A stretch of 32,296 nucleotides of DNA from JABFRJ01 sp033812735 (GCA_033812735.1 JAPXTA010000047.1:1-32296), one strand, 5' to 3'. Positions 23,619 to 32,090 are shown, counted from the stretch's first letter. Program-made: numbers and translations. Notes: generated from the sequence alone by a model not told the origin.

Positions 23619-24923
23619 TTAACGGCGGGCATCGGCACCCGGAAACAGCTCGATCAGGCGTTGGATCACGGCATCGGAGATGCCAAGAAGGGCGCCAGTG
23701 CGTGGCCTGTTGATAACTTCGGGCGCGGGCGTCGCCGCAGTATGCGTTGCCTGCGAGCTGACGGGTGGTTTGTTGCGGGCGAGCAACATTTGCCGGGCGC
23801 GGGCTTCCATGGCGACGCTGCCGCCGGCGGCAATCAGATGGAGCAGGTAGGGCTCCCATAGGGAACGGCGCGTCTCTATCCGGTCATCGGACGGCGGAAT
23901 CAACCGACCAGCGCTTGCGCCTGTTAGCGGATGGGCGGCGAGCCAGGCGTAGGCCGCCTGCCAAATGTCGATGCTCGCGCGACGGTTCCGCATGCCGCGG
24001 AGTTGCACGATCGCCGGCATGGCTGGGTCGTTGGCATGCGGTGCGATCTCGACACAGGCTATGAGCCGCCCGCCTTTCGAGATGCTGGCAACCGCACAAG
24101 CCTCGGTGCGCAATCGATCGGCGTATTGCTCCAGGCAATTGTCGAGGGCTTCCGCGGCGCAGATGAAGTCCTCGACCGTCCGCAGCGTCGTGAAGGTGTA
24201 CCCGCCATGGGCCCCGTCAGGTATCCATGGGGTTAGGTGGCCACTGCCGAGCCACTCGAGCAAGGCGATACGTTGCGACCAGACCGTGAATTCCTCGAGC
24301 ACACGCTTGATGCCCATCTCGGTCGACCATGGCACCCGGACGAGGTCGTGCGCCACCGTTCCGACCGCTTTGCCGGCCCAGGCCCAGGCCATCAGCATCG
24401 CCAAGCGATGCTCCGGCATCGCCCCGCTCAACGCGATGCCATGCCGCGCCATCCATAAGGAGAAGTCGCGGCCACCGGCTGCGTGCGCTTCGCAAACGAG
24501 GTGCAGCCATTGCGGCGCCGGCTTCTCGTCGGATGGAACGAGGCTCGCCATCCGCAGACTGTAGTCGGTATCGCGCGGCAGCATCACGAGCGGGGCATGA
24601 AAAGCGGAGGCCGGCAATTTGCGAAGCCACCAGGGCAAGGCAAGGACGTCGGAGACATCGCGCAGCGGCTGCCCCTGCAGGATCATTTCGACCGCGCGCA
24701 TTCGCGAGGCCGCATCCGCGTAGCCTGTCGCGAGGGCGAACAACAGGGCCGGAAACGCGTCGGCCAGATCTTCGAGTGCCGGCGAACATGCCGTCAATTC
24801 GTTGATGCCCCGCCGATAGCCGGGACTAAAAGCGCAAATGCGACGCACGCGGCGTGTCCCCGGGTCCTCCGGCATGGGGAGGACGTCGAGGCCGCGCAGT
24901 CTGGGGCTCACATATAGTTTCAT
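23619..24923 (-). CDS. PcfJ-like domain protein
   Basis: 434 residues, cytoplasmic, no signal peptide or helices long enough for the membrane. The segment around residues 240-340 resembles the PcfJ-like family: TLRTVEDFICAAEALDNCLE, QYADRLRTEACAVASISKGG, ACVEIAP and IVQLRGMRNRRA. Family members share an (H/N)C..Y...L pattern, then a strand pair and Q.RG..N. PcfJ was named from a conjugative plasmid of Gram-positive cocci; its biochemical role is unknown, and chromosomal relatives occur in many proteobacteria. The frame could start as far up as 25124, but that part overlaps the divergent yggS and is Arg-rich with no family character, so I use ATG 24923 although it lacks a clear ribosome binding site. 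The C-terminal ~60 residues (Pro/Thr/Ala-rich, then a helix) look unconserved. Confidence 0.6.
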   Translation of the reverse strand: MKLYVSPRLRGLDVLPMPEDPGTRRVRRICAFSPGYRRGINELTACSPALEDLADAFPALLFALATGYADAASRMRAVEMILQGQPLRDVSDVLALPWWLRKLPASAFHAPLVMLPRDTDYSLRMASLVPSDEKPAPQWLHLVCEAHAAGGRDFSLWMARHGIALSGAMPEHRLAMLMAWAWAGKAVGTVAHDLVRVPWSTEMGIKRVLEEFTVWSQRIALLEWLGSGHLTPWIPDGAHGGYTFTTLRTVEDFICAAEALDNCLEQYADRLRTEACAVASISKGGRLIACVEIAPHANDPAMPAIVQLRGMRNRRASIDIWQAAYAWLAAHPLTGASAGRLIPPSDDRIETRRSLWEPYLLHLIAAGGSVAMEARARQMLLARNKPPVSSQATHTAATPAPEVINRPRTGALLGISDAVIQRLIELFPGADARR

Positions 24924-25112
24924 GGAACGACTATCGGTTGGTCGAAGCGTGCCTCCCTCTCCCCCAGCGCCACACGCTTGAATTGGTCGGCGAGAATGAT
25001 GGCGAAAAAGCAGCGCGAGACTGGTTCTGCGTTGCGTTCGTGCGGCTCGGCTATGCCTTGACGGTTGCGCCATCCTGGTGCCATGCGATCGAGCCCTATC
25101 GGTCCCGGACCC

Positions 25113-25784
25113 ATGACCATGCACGATCCCGTTTCAGCTCTGGCAGATATCGGCGGCCGCATCGCGCGCGCTGCGAAAGAGGCGGGGCGCAAACCCGGTG
25201 ACGTCACACTCATCGCCGTCTCCAAGACATTCGAGGTCGACGACATCCGCCCCGTCATCGCGGCAGGGCAGCGCGTGTTCGGCGAAAACCGGGTGCAGGA
25301 GGCTGCTCGCAAGTGGCCGCAGCTGCGCGCGAAGACGCCGGACCTGGAGCTGCATCTGATCGGACCGCTCCAGTCCAACAAAACGCGCGAAGCGGTCGAT
25401 TTGTTCGATGCCATTCACACCGTGGACCGGCCAAAGATCGCGCAGGCGATCGCGGAGGAGATGGCGCGGACCGGAAAACGGCTGCAGCTGTTCGTTCAGG
25501 TGAATACAGGGGAGGAAGCCCAGAAGGCTGGGATCGCGCCGACCGAAGCGGTCGCCTTCGTGCGGCAGTGCCGGGACGAGTGGAAGCTCGCTATCGCGGG
25601 ACTGATGTGCATCCCGCCGGTCGACGACATGGCAGCGGTGCATTTCGCGTTTCTCGCCAAGCTCGCGACGGAGTGCGGCGTTGAAAAGCTCAGCATGGGT
25701 ATGAGTGCCGACTTCGAAACGGCGGTCAATCTGGGAGCGACCCACGTCCGCGTCGGCAGCGCTATTTTCGGCAGCCGGGATTAG
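25113..25784 (+). CDS. yggS: YggS/PROSC family PLP-binding homeostasis protein
   Basis: 223 residues forming a single TIM barrel like the alanine-racemase N-terminal domain. The lysine that binds pyridoxal 5'-phosphate is K38 in TLIAVSKTF. FGENRVQEAARKWPQL, LHLIGPLQSNK, LQLFVQVNTGEEAQKAGI, GLMCIPP and LSMGMSADFETAVNLGATHVRVGSAIFG are family landmarks. The phosphate loop SMGMS and R/G residues near the end are intact. The protein buffers PLP and affects amino-acid and keto-acid balance; it has no known catalysis. ATG 25113 is followed by another at 25119, and neither has a strong ribosome binding site. It is divergent from the PcfJ-like gene and converges on a thioredoxin-like gene. Confidence 0.93.
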   Translation: MTMHDPVSALADIGGRIARAAKEAGRKPGDVTLIAVSKTFEVDDIRPVIAAGQRVFGENRVQEAARKWPQLRAKTPDLELHLIGPLQSNKTREAVDLFDAIHTVDRPKIAQAIAEEMARTGKRLQLFVQVNTGEEAQKAGIAPTEAVAFVRQCRDEWKLAIAGLMCIPPVDDMAAVHFAFLAKLATECGVEKLSMGMSADFETAVNLGATHVRVGSAIFGSRD

Positions 25785-25844
25785 CTCGTTCGAGGTAGCT
25801 GCGGATCCGCGCGCTACTCCTCAATAGTAATTGCGATGCCGGCA

Positions 25845-26519
25845 TCACCGCCAGAGACGCTGCCATTTGCGGGCGAACCAGCCGGGCTCGCCGGGGGCGG
25901 CACTGCCGCCGCGAACGTCGATGTCGGCAGCCGCGATCAAACCAGCGAGACGCGCGGTGTTCCAGCCTGCACCCGGGGCCGGCTCCATGTCATCGAGATT
26001 GCGAACGAACGTCTTGCCCGACCTCGGATCGACCACGGCGAGGAACGGCACGGCGCGCTGCTTCACGTCGGGGCGCTTGTTGAGGACGAGAGCGAGGACA
26101 GCCTCACCGCTCTGGACCGGTTTGACCTTGCCGCTCTCGAGCGTGGAGATGGCGATTTCACTGACCGCTATGCGCTCGAGCAGTGGCTTGCCGCCGGGGG
26201 ACATCGCAAAGAATTCCGCCGACGGCAAAACCGCCTTCAGCGACTTGCAGCTCGGGCACCAGGTGGCACCGAACACGACCGCGACTGTCTTCCCCGACGC
26301 CGCCGCGCGCGCCAGCGTTTCGGAGAAAAGTGCCATTTGGTCGGCGCAAATGTTGTAGATGAGGGCCGGCGTTTTCCCGCTTTGGCACGCGGCGGGTTTT
26401 TCGAAGACATAGCCGGGCGGTGTGGCGAAGGCCGACTGGCTCGCGCGGGCATCGAGAACGGGGACGACGGCGCCCATGATGAACGCCAGCATCAACCAGA
26501 CATAAGGGACAAGCGCCAC
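25845..26519 (-). CDS. Exported or membrane-tethered thioredoxin-like protein (WCPSC)
   Basis: 224 residues. The N-terminal hydrophobic run (ALVPYVWLMLAFIMGAVVPVLDARA) is a signal peptide or anchor. The active site is C88-P-S-C91 in VVFGATWCPSCKSLK, and the cis-proline loop is RAVPFLAVVDPRSGKTF. An additional pair, C45 and C58, sits before the fold and may form a structural or regulatory disulfide. The long insert between the active site and the cis-Pro is unusual for plain thioredoxins. Thiol oxidation-reduction in the periplasm is likely. I chose GTG 26519 because GGAG lies 7 nt upstream and it gives a compact signal peptide; a TTG at 26558 has weaker support. It sits 80 nt below the GNAT gene, so it may end the rimM group operon. 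Confidence 0.72.
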   Translation of the reverse strand: MALVPYVWLMLAFIMGAVVPVLDARASQSAFATPPGYVFEKPAACQSGKTPALIYNICADQMALFSETLARAAASGKTVAVVFGATWCPSCKSLKAVLPSAEFFAMSPGGKPLLERIAVSEIAISTLESGKVKPVQSGEAVLALVLNKRPDVKQRAVPFLAVVDPRSGKTFVRNLDDMEPAPGAGWNTARLAGLIAAADIDVRGGSAAPGEPGWFARKWQRLWR

Positions 26520-26599
26520 GATCCAACTCCGCGCGATGGTTAGCGTGCGGTTAAGCAAGAGGCGTGCCTGCCTCGGCGGCGGCCATCACCGGGACGCGG

Positions 26600-27073
26600 T
26601 TAACGCTGCAGCCAAAGCTTCATGCCGTGATGGCTCGCTGCAAACCCGAGGCGCTCATAGAAGCGCTTGGTGTGTTCGCGGCGGACGTCGGTCGTCAACT
26701 GCACCAGGACGCAACCGCGCGCCTTTGCCCGTTCGATGGCATCGCGCATCATGGCGCTGCCGAGCCCGCTGCCGCGCAAATCCGACGCGATCCGCACGCT
26801 CTCGATCTGTGCCCGCGCGCCTCCGGTGTAGCTGAGGCCACGGATGAAGGTCAGCTGGTAGCAACCAATGATGCGGCCGCCCTGCTCTGCGACGATGTAG
26901 CCGTTGTTCGGGTCGGCCAAAATGTCATCGAACGCTGTTCGGTAGCGGGCGACTTCCTTGTCGAATTCCGGATTGCGCGCCTTGCCGAACTGGTCGTCGT
27001 TGAGCAGGCCGACGATCGCGGGCAAGTCGGCTGCGACCGCCTCGCGATAGCTGATCGCGTCACTCTTCGTCAT
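26600..27073 (-). CDS. GNAT family N-acetyltransferase, coupled to rimM
   Basis: 157 residues, a complete single GNAT domain. ISYREAVAADLPAIVGLL is the first strand and helix. Motif A is IESVRIASDLRGSGLGSAMM, with RGSGLG as the acetyl-CoA loop. Motif B is VQLTTDVRREHTKRFYERLGF, with the late Tyr often acting as proton donor. The ATG overlaps the last 14 nt of rimM, so translation is probably coupled. The acceptor is unknown. The FYERLGFAASHHGMKLWL end is typical of small-molecule or general GNATs, so I would not call it RimI. Confidence 0.87.
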   Translation of the reverse strand: MTKSDAISYREAVAADLPAIVGLLNDDQFGKARNPEFDKEVARYRTAFDDILADPNNGYIVAEQGGRIIGCYQLTFIRGLSYTGGARAQIESVRIASDLRGSGLGSAMMRDAIERAKARGCVLVQLTTDVRREHTKRFYERLGFAASHHGMKLWLQR

Positions 27074-27611
27074 CGGGTCCGTTCCCCAGCGCGCTTTCTT
27101 CCGCTTGATCGCCGATCATCTCGGGCATGATGACCGTGACTGTACCGCCTTTGATGTCGACTTCGGGCACGCAAGCGTCGGTGAACGGCACGAACTCGGT
27201 CTGGCGCGCGCCGGGCAACTGCAATTCCAGGAGATCGCCGGCGCCGAAGTTTTGGACGGCCACGACCTTGCCGAGCTCGTGGCCACCCGGCCGCACGGCC
27301 TTCAGGCCGATCAGGTCGGCGTGATAATAGTCGCCCTCCTCCGGCTCCGGCATGGCGCCGCGCTCGACATAAAGGGCTGTGCCTTTCAGCGCTTCGGCGG
27401 CATTGCGGTCTGACACGCCTTTAATGCGGGCGATGACGCCCTTGTTCGAGGGCCTTACAGACGCGATCACATGCGTGCGGCCGCGATCGTCGGTCAGCGG
27501 CCCGTAATCGGCTACGGCGAGCGGGTCCCCGGTGTAGCTCTTGATGAGGACCTCGCCCTTGATGCCATGGGCGCCGGCGATGTGTCCTAGAAGGATGCGG
27601 GTATCTGTCAC
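27060..27611 (-). CDS. rimM: Ribosome maturation factor RimM
   Basis: 183 residues. It assists assembly of the 30S subunit head through ribosomal protein S19 and 16S rRNA. The N-terminal domain opens with ILLGHIAGAHGIKGEVLIKSYT. The middle holds NAAEALKGTALYVERGAMPEPEEGDYYHADLIGL, with the YYHADLIG junction diagnostic. The C-terminal PRC barrel contains GKVVAVQNFGAGDLLEL and EFVPFTDACVPEVDIKGGTV. The start is GTG at 27611 with a poor ribosome binding site. The usual partners rpsP and trmD are not adjacent: upstream is a dimeric-barrel protein and downstream a GNAT overlapping it. A 12-bp tandem repeat lies in its 5' leader. Confidence 0.95.
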   Translation of the reverse strand: MTDTRILLGHIAGAHGIKGEVLIKSYTGDPLAVADYGPLTDDRGRTHVIASVRPSNKGVIARIKGVSDRNAAEALKGTALYVERGAMPEPEEGDYYHADLIGLKAVRPGGHELGKVVAVQNFGAGDLLELQLPGARQTEFVPFTDACVPEVDIKGGTVTVIMPEMIGDQAEESALGNGPDDEE

Positions 27612-27629
27612 GCTGCGGTCAATGCTCTA

Positions 27630-27665
27630 GGGGCTGGGCTCAAGGCCGGGCTCGGGGCCGGGCTC
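27630..27665. repeat. Three 12-bp tandem repeats in the rimM leader
   Basis: Consensus GGGGCCGGGCTC. The copies are 27630-27641, 27642-27653 and 27654-27665, differing at one to three bases. The array lies 19-54 nt upstream of the rimM start codon. Confidence 0.75.
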
Positions 27666-27737
27666 TGGGACGATGGATCGACGCCTCTATAGCGGAGAAG
27701 ACCTGATAACGCATCGCGTTTCGAAACGCGGGTCCGC

Positions 27738-28430
27738 CTAGCCCACCTGAGAGAGGTCCTGAGGCGTCATAGCGAAGGCAAGCCGGTAGGACCCTGTCGT
27801 CACGGTTCCGGCGGCGCCCCTTTCGATGAGCCATCCTTGCGCAAAGTGACTGGCAACCGTCGCTGCCACGACCTCTTCGTCATAGCCCGACAGGAGAACG
27901 ATCCAATCGGCTTGCTGGTCAGCGCCACGGATTTTTTGCTCTGCTGTTTGGTCGGGGAGCTTCGGCGCATCTGTTACGAGCAGGTGCGCGCCGGTCATAC
28001 CGGGCTTCGGCGCCGTCTCACGGAGCACGTGCAGGAGGCTTGCTTTCAGAGTCGCCTCCTGGCCGGTCGTGGGCGACAGGCGGACAGTCGCGAGCGAAGT
28101 CGCGATACCACCACCGAAGCTCGCCTCGATCCGGCATTGGCTGCGGACCATGCCGAGATGATGCGGCATCATTTTTCGCGACCAGGGCGTCGGTGCGTTG
28201 AGGCGGTCGAGATAGCCTTTCGACGACAGCGTCTCATAGGTGGCGAGTTCGTACATGACGAAGAAGCCGTCGGCATCCCGCGTGCTCGTCCAGCGCGAGC
28301 CGCGCAGAAACCCCGGAATGCTCATGCGTTCGGGGAAGTGCTCGTGCGCGTGCCAGTCGCCGAATTCGGTGCGCTGCTCGGGGCGGACGGTCCACCACAT
28401 GGCGACGGCGGCTTTTCCGAGTAGGGTCAT
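27738..28430 (-). CDS. Conserved hypothetical protein, dimeric alpha/beta-barrel (ferredoxin-like) type
   Basis: 230 residues, cytoplasmic. The first half (AVAMWWTVRPEQRTEFGDW, then HAHEHFPERMSIPGFLRGSR, later FFVMYELATYETLSS) has the strand-helix-strand pattern of ferredoxin-like dimeric-barrel proteins, including the frequent WHxxEHxPER motif. The second half (LLHVLRETAPKPGMTGAHLL ... ADWIVLLSGYDEEVV) looks like a second, more diverged copy, so one chain may mimic a dimer. No catalytic residue can be named with confidence; the two histidines of HAHEH are candidates. The start is ATG 28430. It lies 126 bp upstream of rimM on the same strand and is divergent from rnr, whose start is about 120 bp away. 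Confidence 0.65.
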   Translation of the reverse strand: MTLLGKAAVAMWWTVRPEQRTEFGDWHAHEHFPERMSIPGFLRGSRWTSTRDADGFFVMYELATYETLSSKGYLDRLNAPTPWSRKMMPHHLGMVRSQCRIEASFGGGIATSLATVRLSPTTGQEATLKASLLHVLRETAPKPGMTGAHLLVTDAPKLPDQTAEQKIRGADQQADWIVLLSGYDEEVVAATVASHFAQGWLIERGAAGTVTTGSYRLAFAMTPQDLSQVG

Positions 28431-28553
28431 GGTGCAGCAGGTCCGTCCCAGGGGTTGCCTTCAGCGGAAACCAACCACAAGCGGCGGCGCTTTGCACGCG
28501 CGGTGAGGTGTCCATCCTCGCCGCGGCTCACCAAATCTGCTAGGCACTGCCCC

Positions 28554-30860
28554 ATGAGCCGAAGACCGCCCGCCAAGTCATCCCGCAAAGCCCGGCATGC
28601 CGCCCCTGCCATGGGAGCCGGGGGGACCATGCCGACGCGCGAGCAGATATTAGAGTACTTGGAAAAAGTTCCGGGGCGGGCCGGCAAGCGCGAGATCGCG
28701 CGTGCCTTCGGGCTGTCGGGCGACGAGCGTGTGGCGTTGAAGCGGCTGCTCGCCGACATGGCGCACGAGGGCGTGCTGACCGGGCCGAAGAAGGCGCTGA
28801 AGCAAGCCGGGCGCTTGCCGCCGACGGGGGTGTTCGTGGTCGTCGCCCGCGATGCCGACGGCGATCTCGTCGCGGAGCCGCGCGATTGGGAGGAAACGGG
28901 GCCACGGCCGCGCGCGCTCGTCGCGCCTGTGCAGCGCCGCCACCCGAAGGACCAGAGCGATGCCGTCGGCGCACTCGGCATCGGCGACACGGTGCTCGCC
29001 CGCACGAAGCCGCTCGACGATGGCGGCGCGTACGACTGGTCGATCGTGCCGATCAAGCGGCTTGAAAAGGACCGTTCGCGCGCGCTCGGCATCTATCGCA
29101 CGGATAGCCGCGGCGGCGGGCGCATCGAGCCGATCGAGAAGCGGGAGATGCGCTCGTTCCGGGTCGAGGAGGGACGCGAGGGCGGCGCCAAGGACGGCGA
29201 CCTCGTCCGCTTCGATGCGGGACGCGCCACGCGCTCGGGCTTCATGACCGCGACCATCGCCGAAGTGCTCGGCAATCCATCCGACCAGCGCCAGATCAGC
29301 CTCATCGCCGTGCACACGCACGGCATACCGGAACACTTCAGCGAGCGCACACTCGGCGAACTCGCTGACCTGCCGCGCCTGTCGCAGAAGGATCATGCCG
29401 ACTGGCGCGATCTGCCGCTCGTCACCATCGACCCGGTCGATGCGCGCGACCACGACGACGCGGTGCACGCAGCACCCGATGCCGATCCCGCCAATCCCGG
29501 CGGCTGGATCGCGACGGTCGCCATCGCCGACGTGGCGTTCTACGTACGCCCAGGCAGCGCGCTCGACCGCGAGGCGAAAGTGCGCGGCAACTCGGTCTAC
29601 TTCCCGGACCGGGTCGTGCCGATGCTGCCGGAGAAGATCTCCAACGATCTATGCTCGCTGCGTGAACTCGAAGACCGCCCGGCTCTGGCCGTCCGCATGA
29701 TCTTCGATGCGCAAGGTCACAAGCGCCGGCACACGTTCCATCGCGTGCTAATGCGGTCAGCCGCGAAGCTGAACTACCAGGAGGCTCAAGCGGCCATCGA
29801 CGGCAAACCGTCGGAGAAGGCGGCGCAGCTGCTCGAACCCGTATTGCGGCCACTTTGGGCCTGTTATGCCTGCCTCTCGCAAGCGCGGGAAAAGCGCGGG
29901 CCGCTCGACCTCGATCTCCCCGAGCGCAAGATCGTTCTCGACAAGGAGGGCCGTGTCGCCGACGTGATCGTGCCGGAACGCCTCGACGCGCACCGGCTGA
30001 TCGAGGAATTCATGATCCAGGCCAACGTCGCTGCGGCGGAGACACTCGAAGAGAAGAAATCCCGCCTCGTCTATCGCGTGCACGAACCGCCGTCGCGCGA
30101 GAAACTCGCGAGCCTGAACGATTTTCTCGCGACGCTCGGCATGAAGCTGCCGCATGCGGGGCAGTTGAAGCCCGCCCACTTCAACGAGATCCTAGCGAAG
30201 GCGAAGGAGCTGCCCGTCGCCGATCTCGTCAACGAGGTCGTGTTGCGATCGCAGTCGCAGGCGGTCTATGCGCCCGACAATCTCGGCCACTTCGGCCTGT
30301 TCCTGCGCCGCTACGCGCATTTCACGTCGCCGATCCGGCGGTATGCCGACTTGATCGTGCATCGGGCGCTCGTTGCCGCGTTGAAATTCGGACCCGGCGG
30401 GATCACGGCGGAGGAGATCGAAGACCTGCCGCGCGTTGCCGAGATGATCTCGCAAGCCGAACGCCGCGCGATGCTCGCCGAACGCGAAACCATCGACCGG
30501 CTGATCGCCTTCCATCTCGCCGACCGCATCGGCGCGGTGTTCGATGGACGCATTTCCGGTGTGACACGCTCGGGTCTGTTCGTGCGTTTGAAGGATACGG
30601 GCGCCGACGGTTTCATTCCGATCTCGACGCTCGGGCAGGAATACTTCCGCTTCGAGGAAGCCGCTCACACGCTCGTCGGCGAACAGAGCGGCCTTGCCTA
30701 TCATCTCGGCGACAAGGTGCAGGTGAAGCTCGTCGAGTGCGTGCCGACTGCTGGTGCGCTTCGCTTCGAGATGGTGAGTGAGGGGACGCGAACGAAGGTC
30801 AACCTGCCGCGCGGCATTCGCGGCCAGCGTCGGTTGCGCGGCCGGGCGCAGCGGCGATAA
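28554..30860 (+). CDS. rnr: Ribonuclease R
   Basis: Processive 3'-5' exoribonuclease that degrades structured RNA, 768 residues from this start. A basic tail (SRRPPAKSSRKARH) leads to a winged helix (TREQILEYLEKVPGRAGKREIARAF). Cold-shock/OB domains follow, then the RNB catalytic domain with the metal-binding aspartates in TIDPVDARDHDDAV (near residue 290). RNB landmarks GNSVYFPDRVVPMLPEKISN, HRLIEEFMIQAN and RRYAHFTSPIRRYADLIVHR are all intact. The S1 domain starts near 660 (GRISGVTRSGLFVRLKDTGADGFIP), followed by a short basic tail. ATG 28554 is chosen over ATG 28629, which would drop the basic tail, and over a TTG-region extension at 28455. Ribosome binding sites do not decide it clearly. 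Confidence 0.94.
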   Translation: MSRRPPAKSSRKARHAAPAMGAGGTMPTREQILEYLEKVPGRAGKREIARAFGLSGDERVALKRLLADMAHEGVLTGPKKALKQAGRLPPTGVFVVVARDADGDLVAEPRDWEETGPRPRALVAPVQRRHPKDQSDAVGALGIGDTVLARTKPLDDGGAYDWSIVPIKRLEKDRSRALGIYRTDSRGGGRIEPIEKREMRSFRVEEGREGGAKDGDLVRFDAGRATRSGFMTATIAEVLGNPSDQRQISLIAVHTHGIPEHFSERTLGELADLPRLSQKDHADWRDLPLVTIDPVDARDHDDAVHAAPDADPANPGGWIATVAIADVAFYVRPGSALDREAKVRGNSVYFPDRVVPMLPEKISNDLCSLRELEDRPALAVRMIFDAQGHKRRHTFHRVLMRSAAKLNYQEAQAAIDGKPSEKAAQLLEPVLRPLWACYACLSQAREKRGPLDLDLPERKIVLDKEGRVADVIVPERLDAHRLIEEFMIQANVAAAETLEEKKSRLVYRVHEPPSREKLASLNDFLATLGMKLPHAGQLKPAHFNEILAKAKELPVADLVNEVVLRSQSQAVYAPDNLGHFGLFLRRYAHFTSPIRRYADLIVHRALVAALKFGPGGITAEEIEDLPRVAEMISQAERRAMLAERETIDRLIAFHLADRIGAVFDGRISGVTRSGLFVRLKDTGADGFIPISTLGQEYFRFEEAAHTLVGEQSGLAYHLGDKVQVKLVECVPTAGALRFEMVSEGTRTKVNLPRGIRGQRRLRGRAQRR

Positions 30861-31005
30861 GGGGCCGCGTACCTGGGGAACCGTTGCATTGTCGGCGGGG
30901 ACGTTTGTGCCCTGCCAATCGGCCGGACTGCTGCAGGTGGTCTTGCCCTGGCCGGTCGATTTTGAAATATGTGGACATCTCGGGGGATCGCATTCGAGGA
31001 CGACC

Positions 31006-31266
31006 ATGCCATTGCTGCCTCGCTGGGCGGCGCCCTATGTCTATGGGGTGCTCCAGGCCGCCATCACGACCGGCGTTGCGACGCTTATCGCCGCCCTCAG
31101 CTTTGCGCATCCCGCGACCGGCCTTCTCGAAGCGTGGCTGAAGCCGTGGCTGCTCGCCTGGCTGACGATGCTGCCGGTGGTTATACTGATCGCCCCACTC
31201 ATACAGCGCGCCGTGCTGCGGCTGACCTACGACGATCACGTGGCCAGGGGCACGGCGAAGCATTGA
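31006..31266 (+). CDS. DUF2798-type small membrane protein
   Basis: 86 residues with two transmembrane helices (VYGVLQAAITTGVATLIAALSF and PWLLAWLTMLPVVILIAPLI) joined by a short loop that holds the family motif WLKPWLLAWLTMLPVV. The second helix ends APLIQRAVLRLTYDD, also typical. The function of the family is unknown. ATG 31006 has GAGGA 6 nt upstream. It lies between rnr and cmk on the same strand, 145 bp after rnr and 64 bp before cmk, so it may be co-transcribed with cmk. Confidence 0.8.
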   Translation: MPLLPRWAAPYVYGVLQAAITTGVATLIAALSFAHPATGLLEAWLKPWLLAWLTMLPVVILIAPLIQRAVLRLTYDDHVARGTAKH

Positions 31267-31330
31267 ATGCCTGGACCCTTTGTGGCAAAGCCGCGTGCGA
31301 CGCGGAAAAGCGCGGGAGCACAGGGGCGCC

Positions 31331-31969
31331 ATGATCATCGCCATCGACGGACCGGCTGCCTCGGGCAAGGGGACTCTCGCGCGCAAGATTGCAGCGCACT
31401 ATAATCTCGCCTATCTCGATACCGGTGCCCTGTACCGTGCCGTGGCGCGCGACGTGCGCCGCGCGGGCGGTGACCTCGAGAACGAGCAGACGGCCGCCGC
31501 GGCCGCGCGGGCCCTCGATGCCGCGACGCTCGCCGATCCTTCACTACGAGACCCTGGGGTCGGCGATGCCGCGTCCATCGTCGCGAAGTTTCCGGCCGTG
31601 CGTGCTGCCCTCCTCGATTTCCAGCGTGACTTTGCGCGGCAGGAACCGGGTGCCGTACTCGATGGCCGGGACATCGGCACCGTCGTGCTGCCTGACGCGG
31701 ACGCCAAGATTTTTGTCATAGCCGATACCGAAGTCCGCGCCGACCGCCGCTATAAGGAGCTCAAGGCCCGTGGCGAGCCGGTGACGCCCTCGGGCGTGCT
31801 CGAAGTCATCCGCCGGCGCGACGAACGCGACCAGAGCCGGGATGCGGCACCGATGAAGCCGGCGCCCGATGCCATCGTTCTCGATACGACAGCGCTCGAC
31901 GCCGAGCAGGCCTTTCGCCGCGCGGTAGTCCTCATCGACGAGCGGCGCGCCCTGCGTGCGAATTCCTGA
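31331..31969 (+). CDS. cmk: Cytidylate kinase
   Basis: Phosphorylates CMP and dCMP with ATP, in pyrimidine salvage and RNA-turnover recycling. It has 212 residues, slightly short but complete. The P-loop is AIDGPAASGKGT (residues 4-15). AYLDTGALYRAVA is the CMP-binding segment, LDGRDIGTVVLPDADAKIFV contains the substrate Arg-Asp pair, and RRYKELKARGE and RRRDERDQSRDAAPMKPA form the lid region with the catalytic arginines. ATG 31331 has AGGGG 4 nt upstream. In relatives it usually lies between aroA and rpsA; here aroA is 14 kb away on the other strand and the next gene is an ABC permease. Confidence 0.95.
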   Translation: MIIAIDGPAASGKGTLARKIAAHYNLAYLDTGALYRAVARDVRRAGGDLENEQTAAAAARALDAATLADPSLRDPGVGDAASIVAKFPAVRAALLDFQRDFARQEPGAVLDGRDIGTVVLPDADAKIFVIADTEVRADRRYKELKARGEPVTPSGVLEVIRRRDERDQSRDAAPMKPAPDAIVLDTTALDAEQAFRRAVVLIDERRALRANS

Positions 31970-32090
31970 TTGCTGCCGGTGTGCGTATCGAAGGGGCATG
32001 TTGACTAGCGAACGCACGGCTCGCCCCCTCGCTCCGCCCATCCGACCCTGCTAGGGTCACCTCAAGCACCGTCAGGGGAACCGCATTTAA

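Noticed and set aside
23409..23861. Rightward frame beginning in the palindrome-rich interval
   Set aside because: It runs into the antisense of the PcfJ-like gene; no family character and a poor start context.
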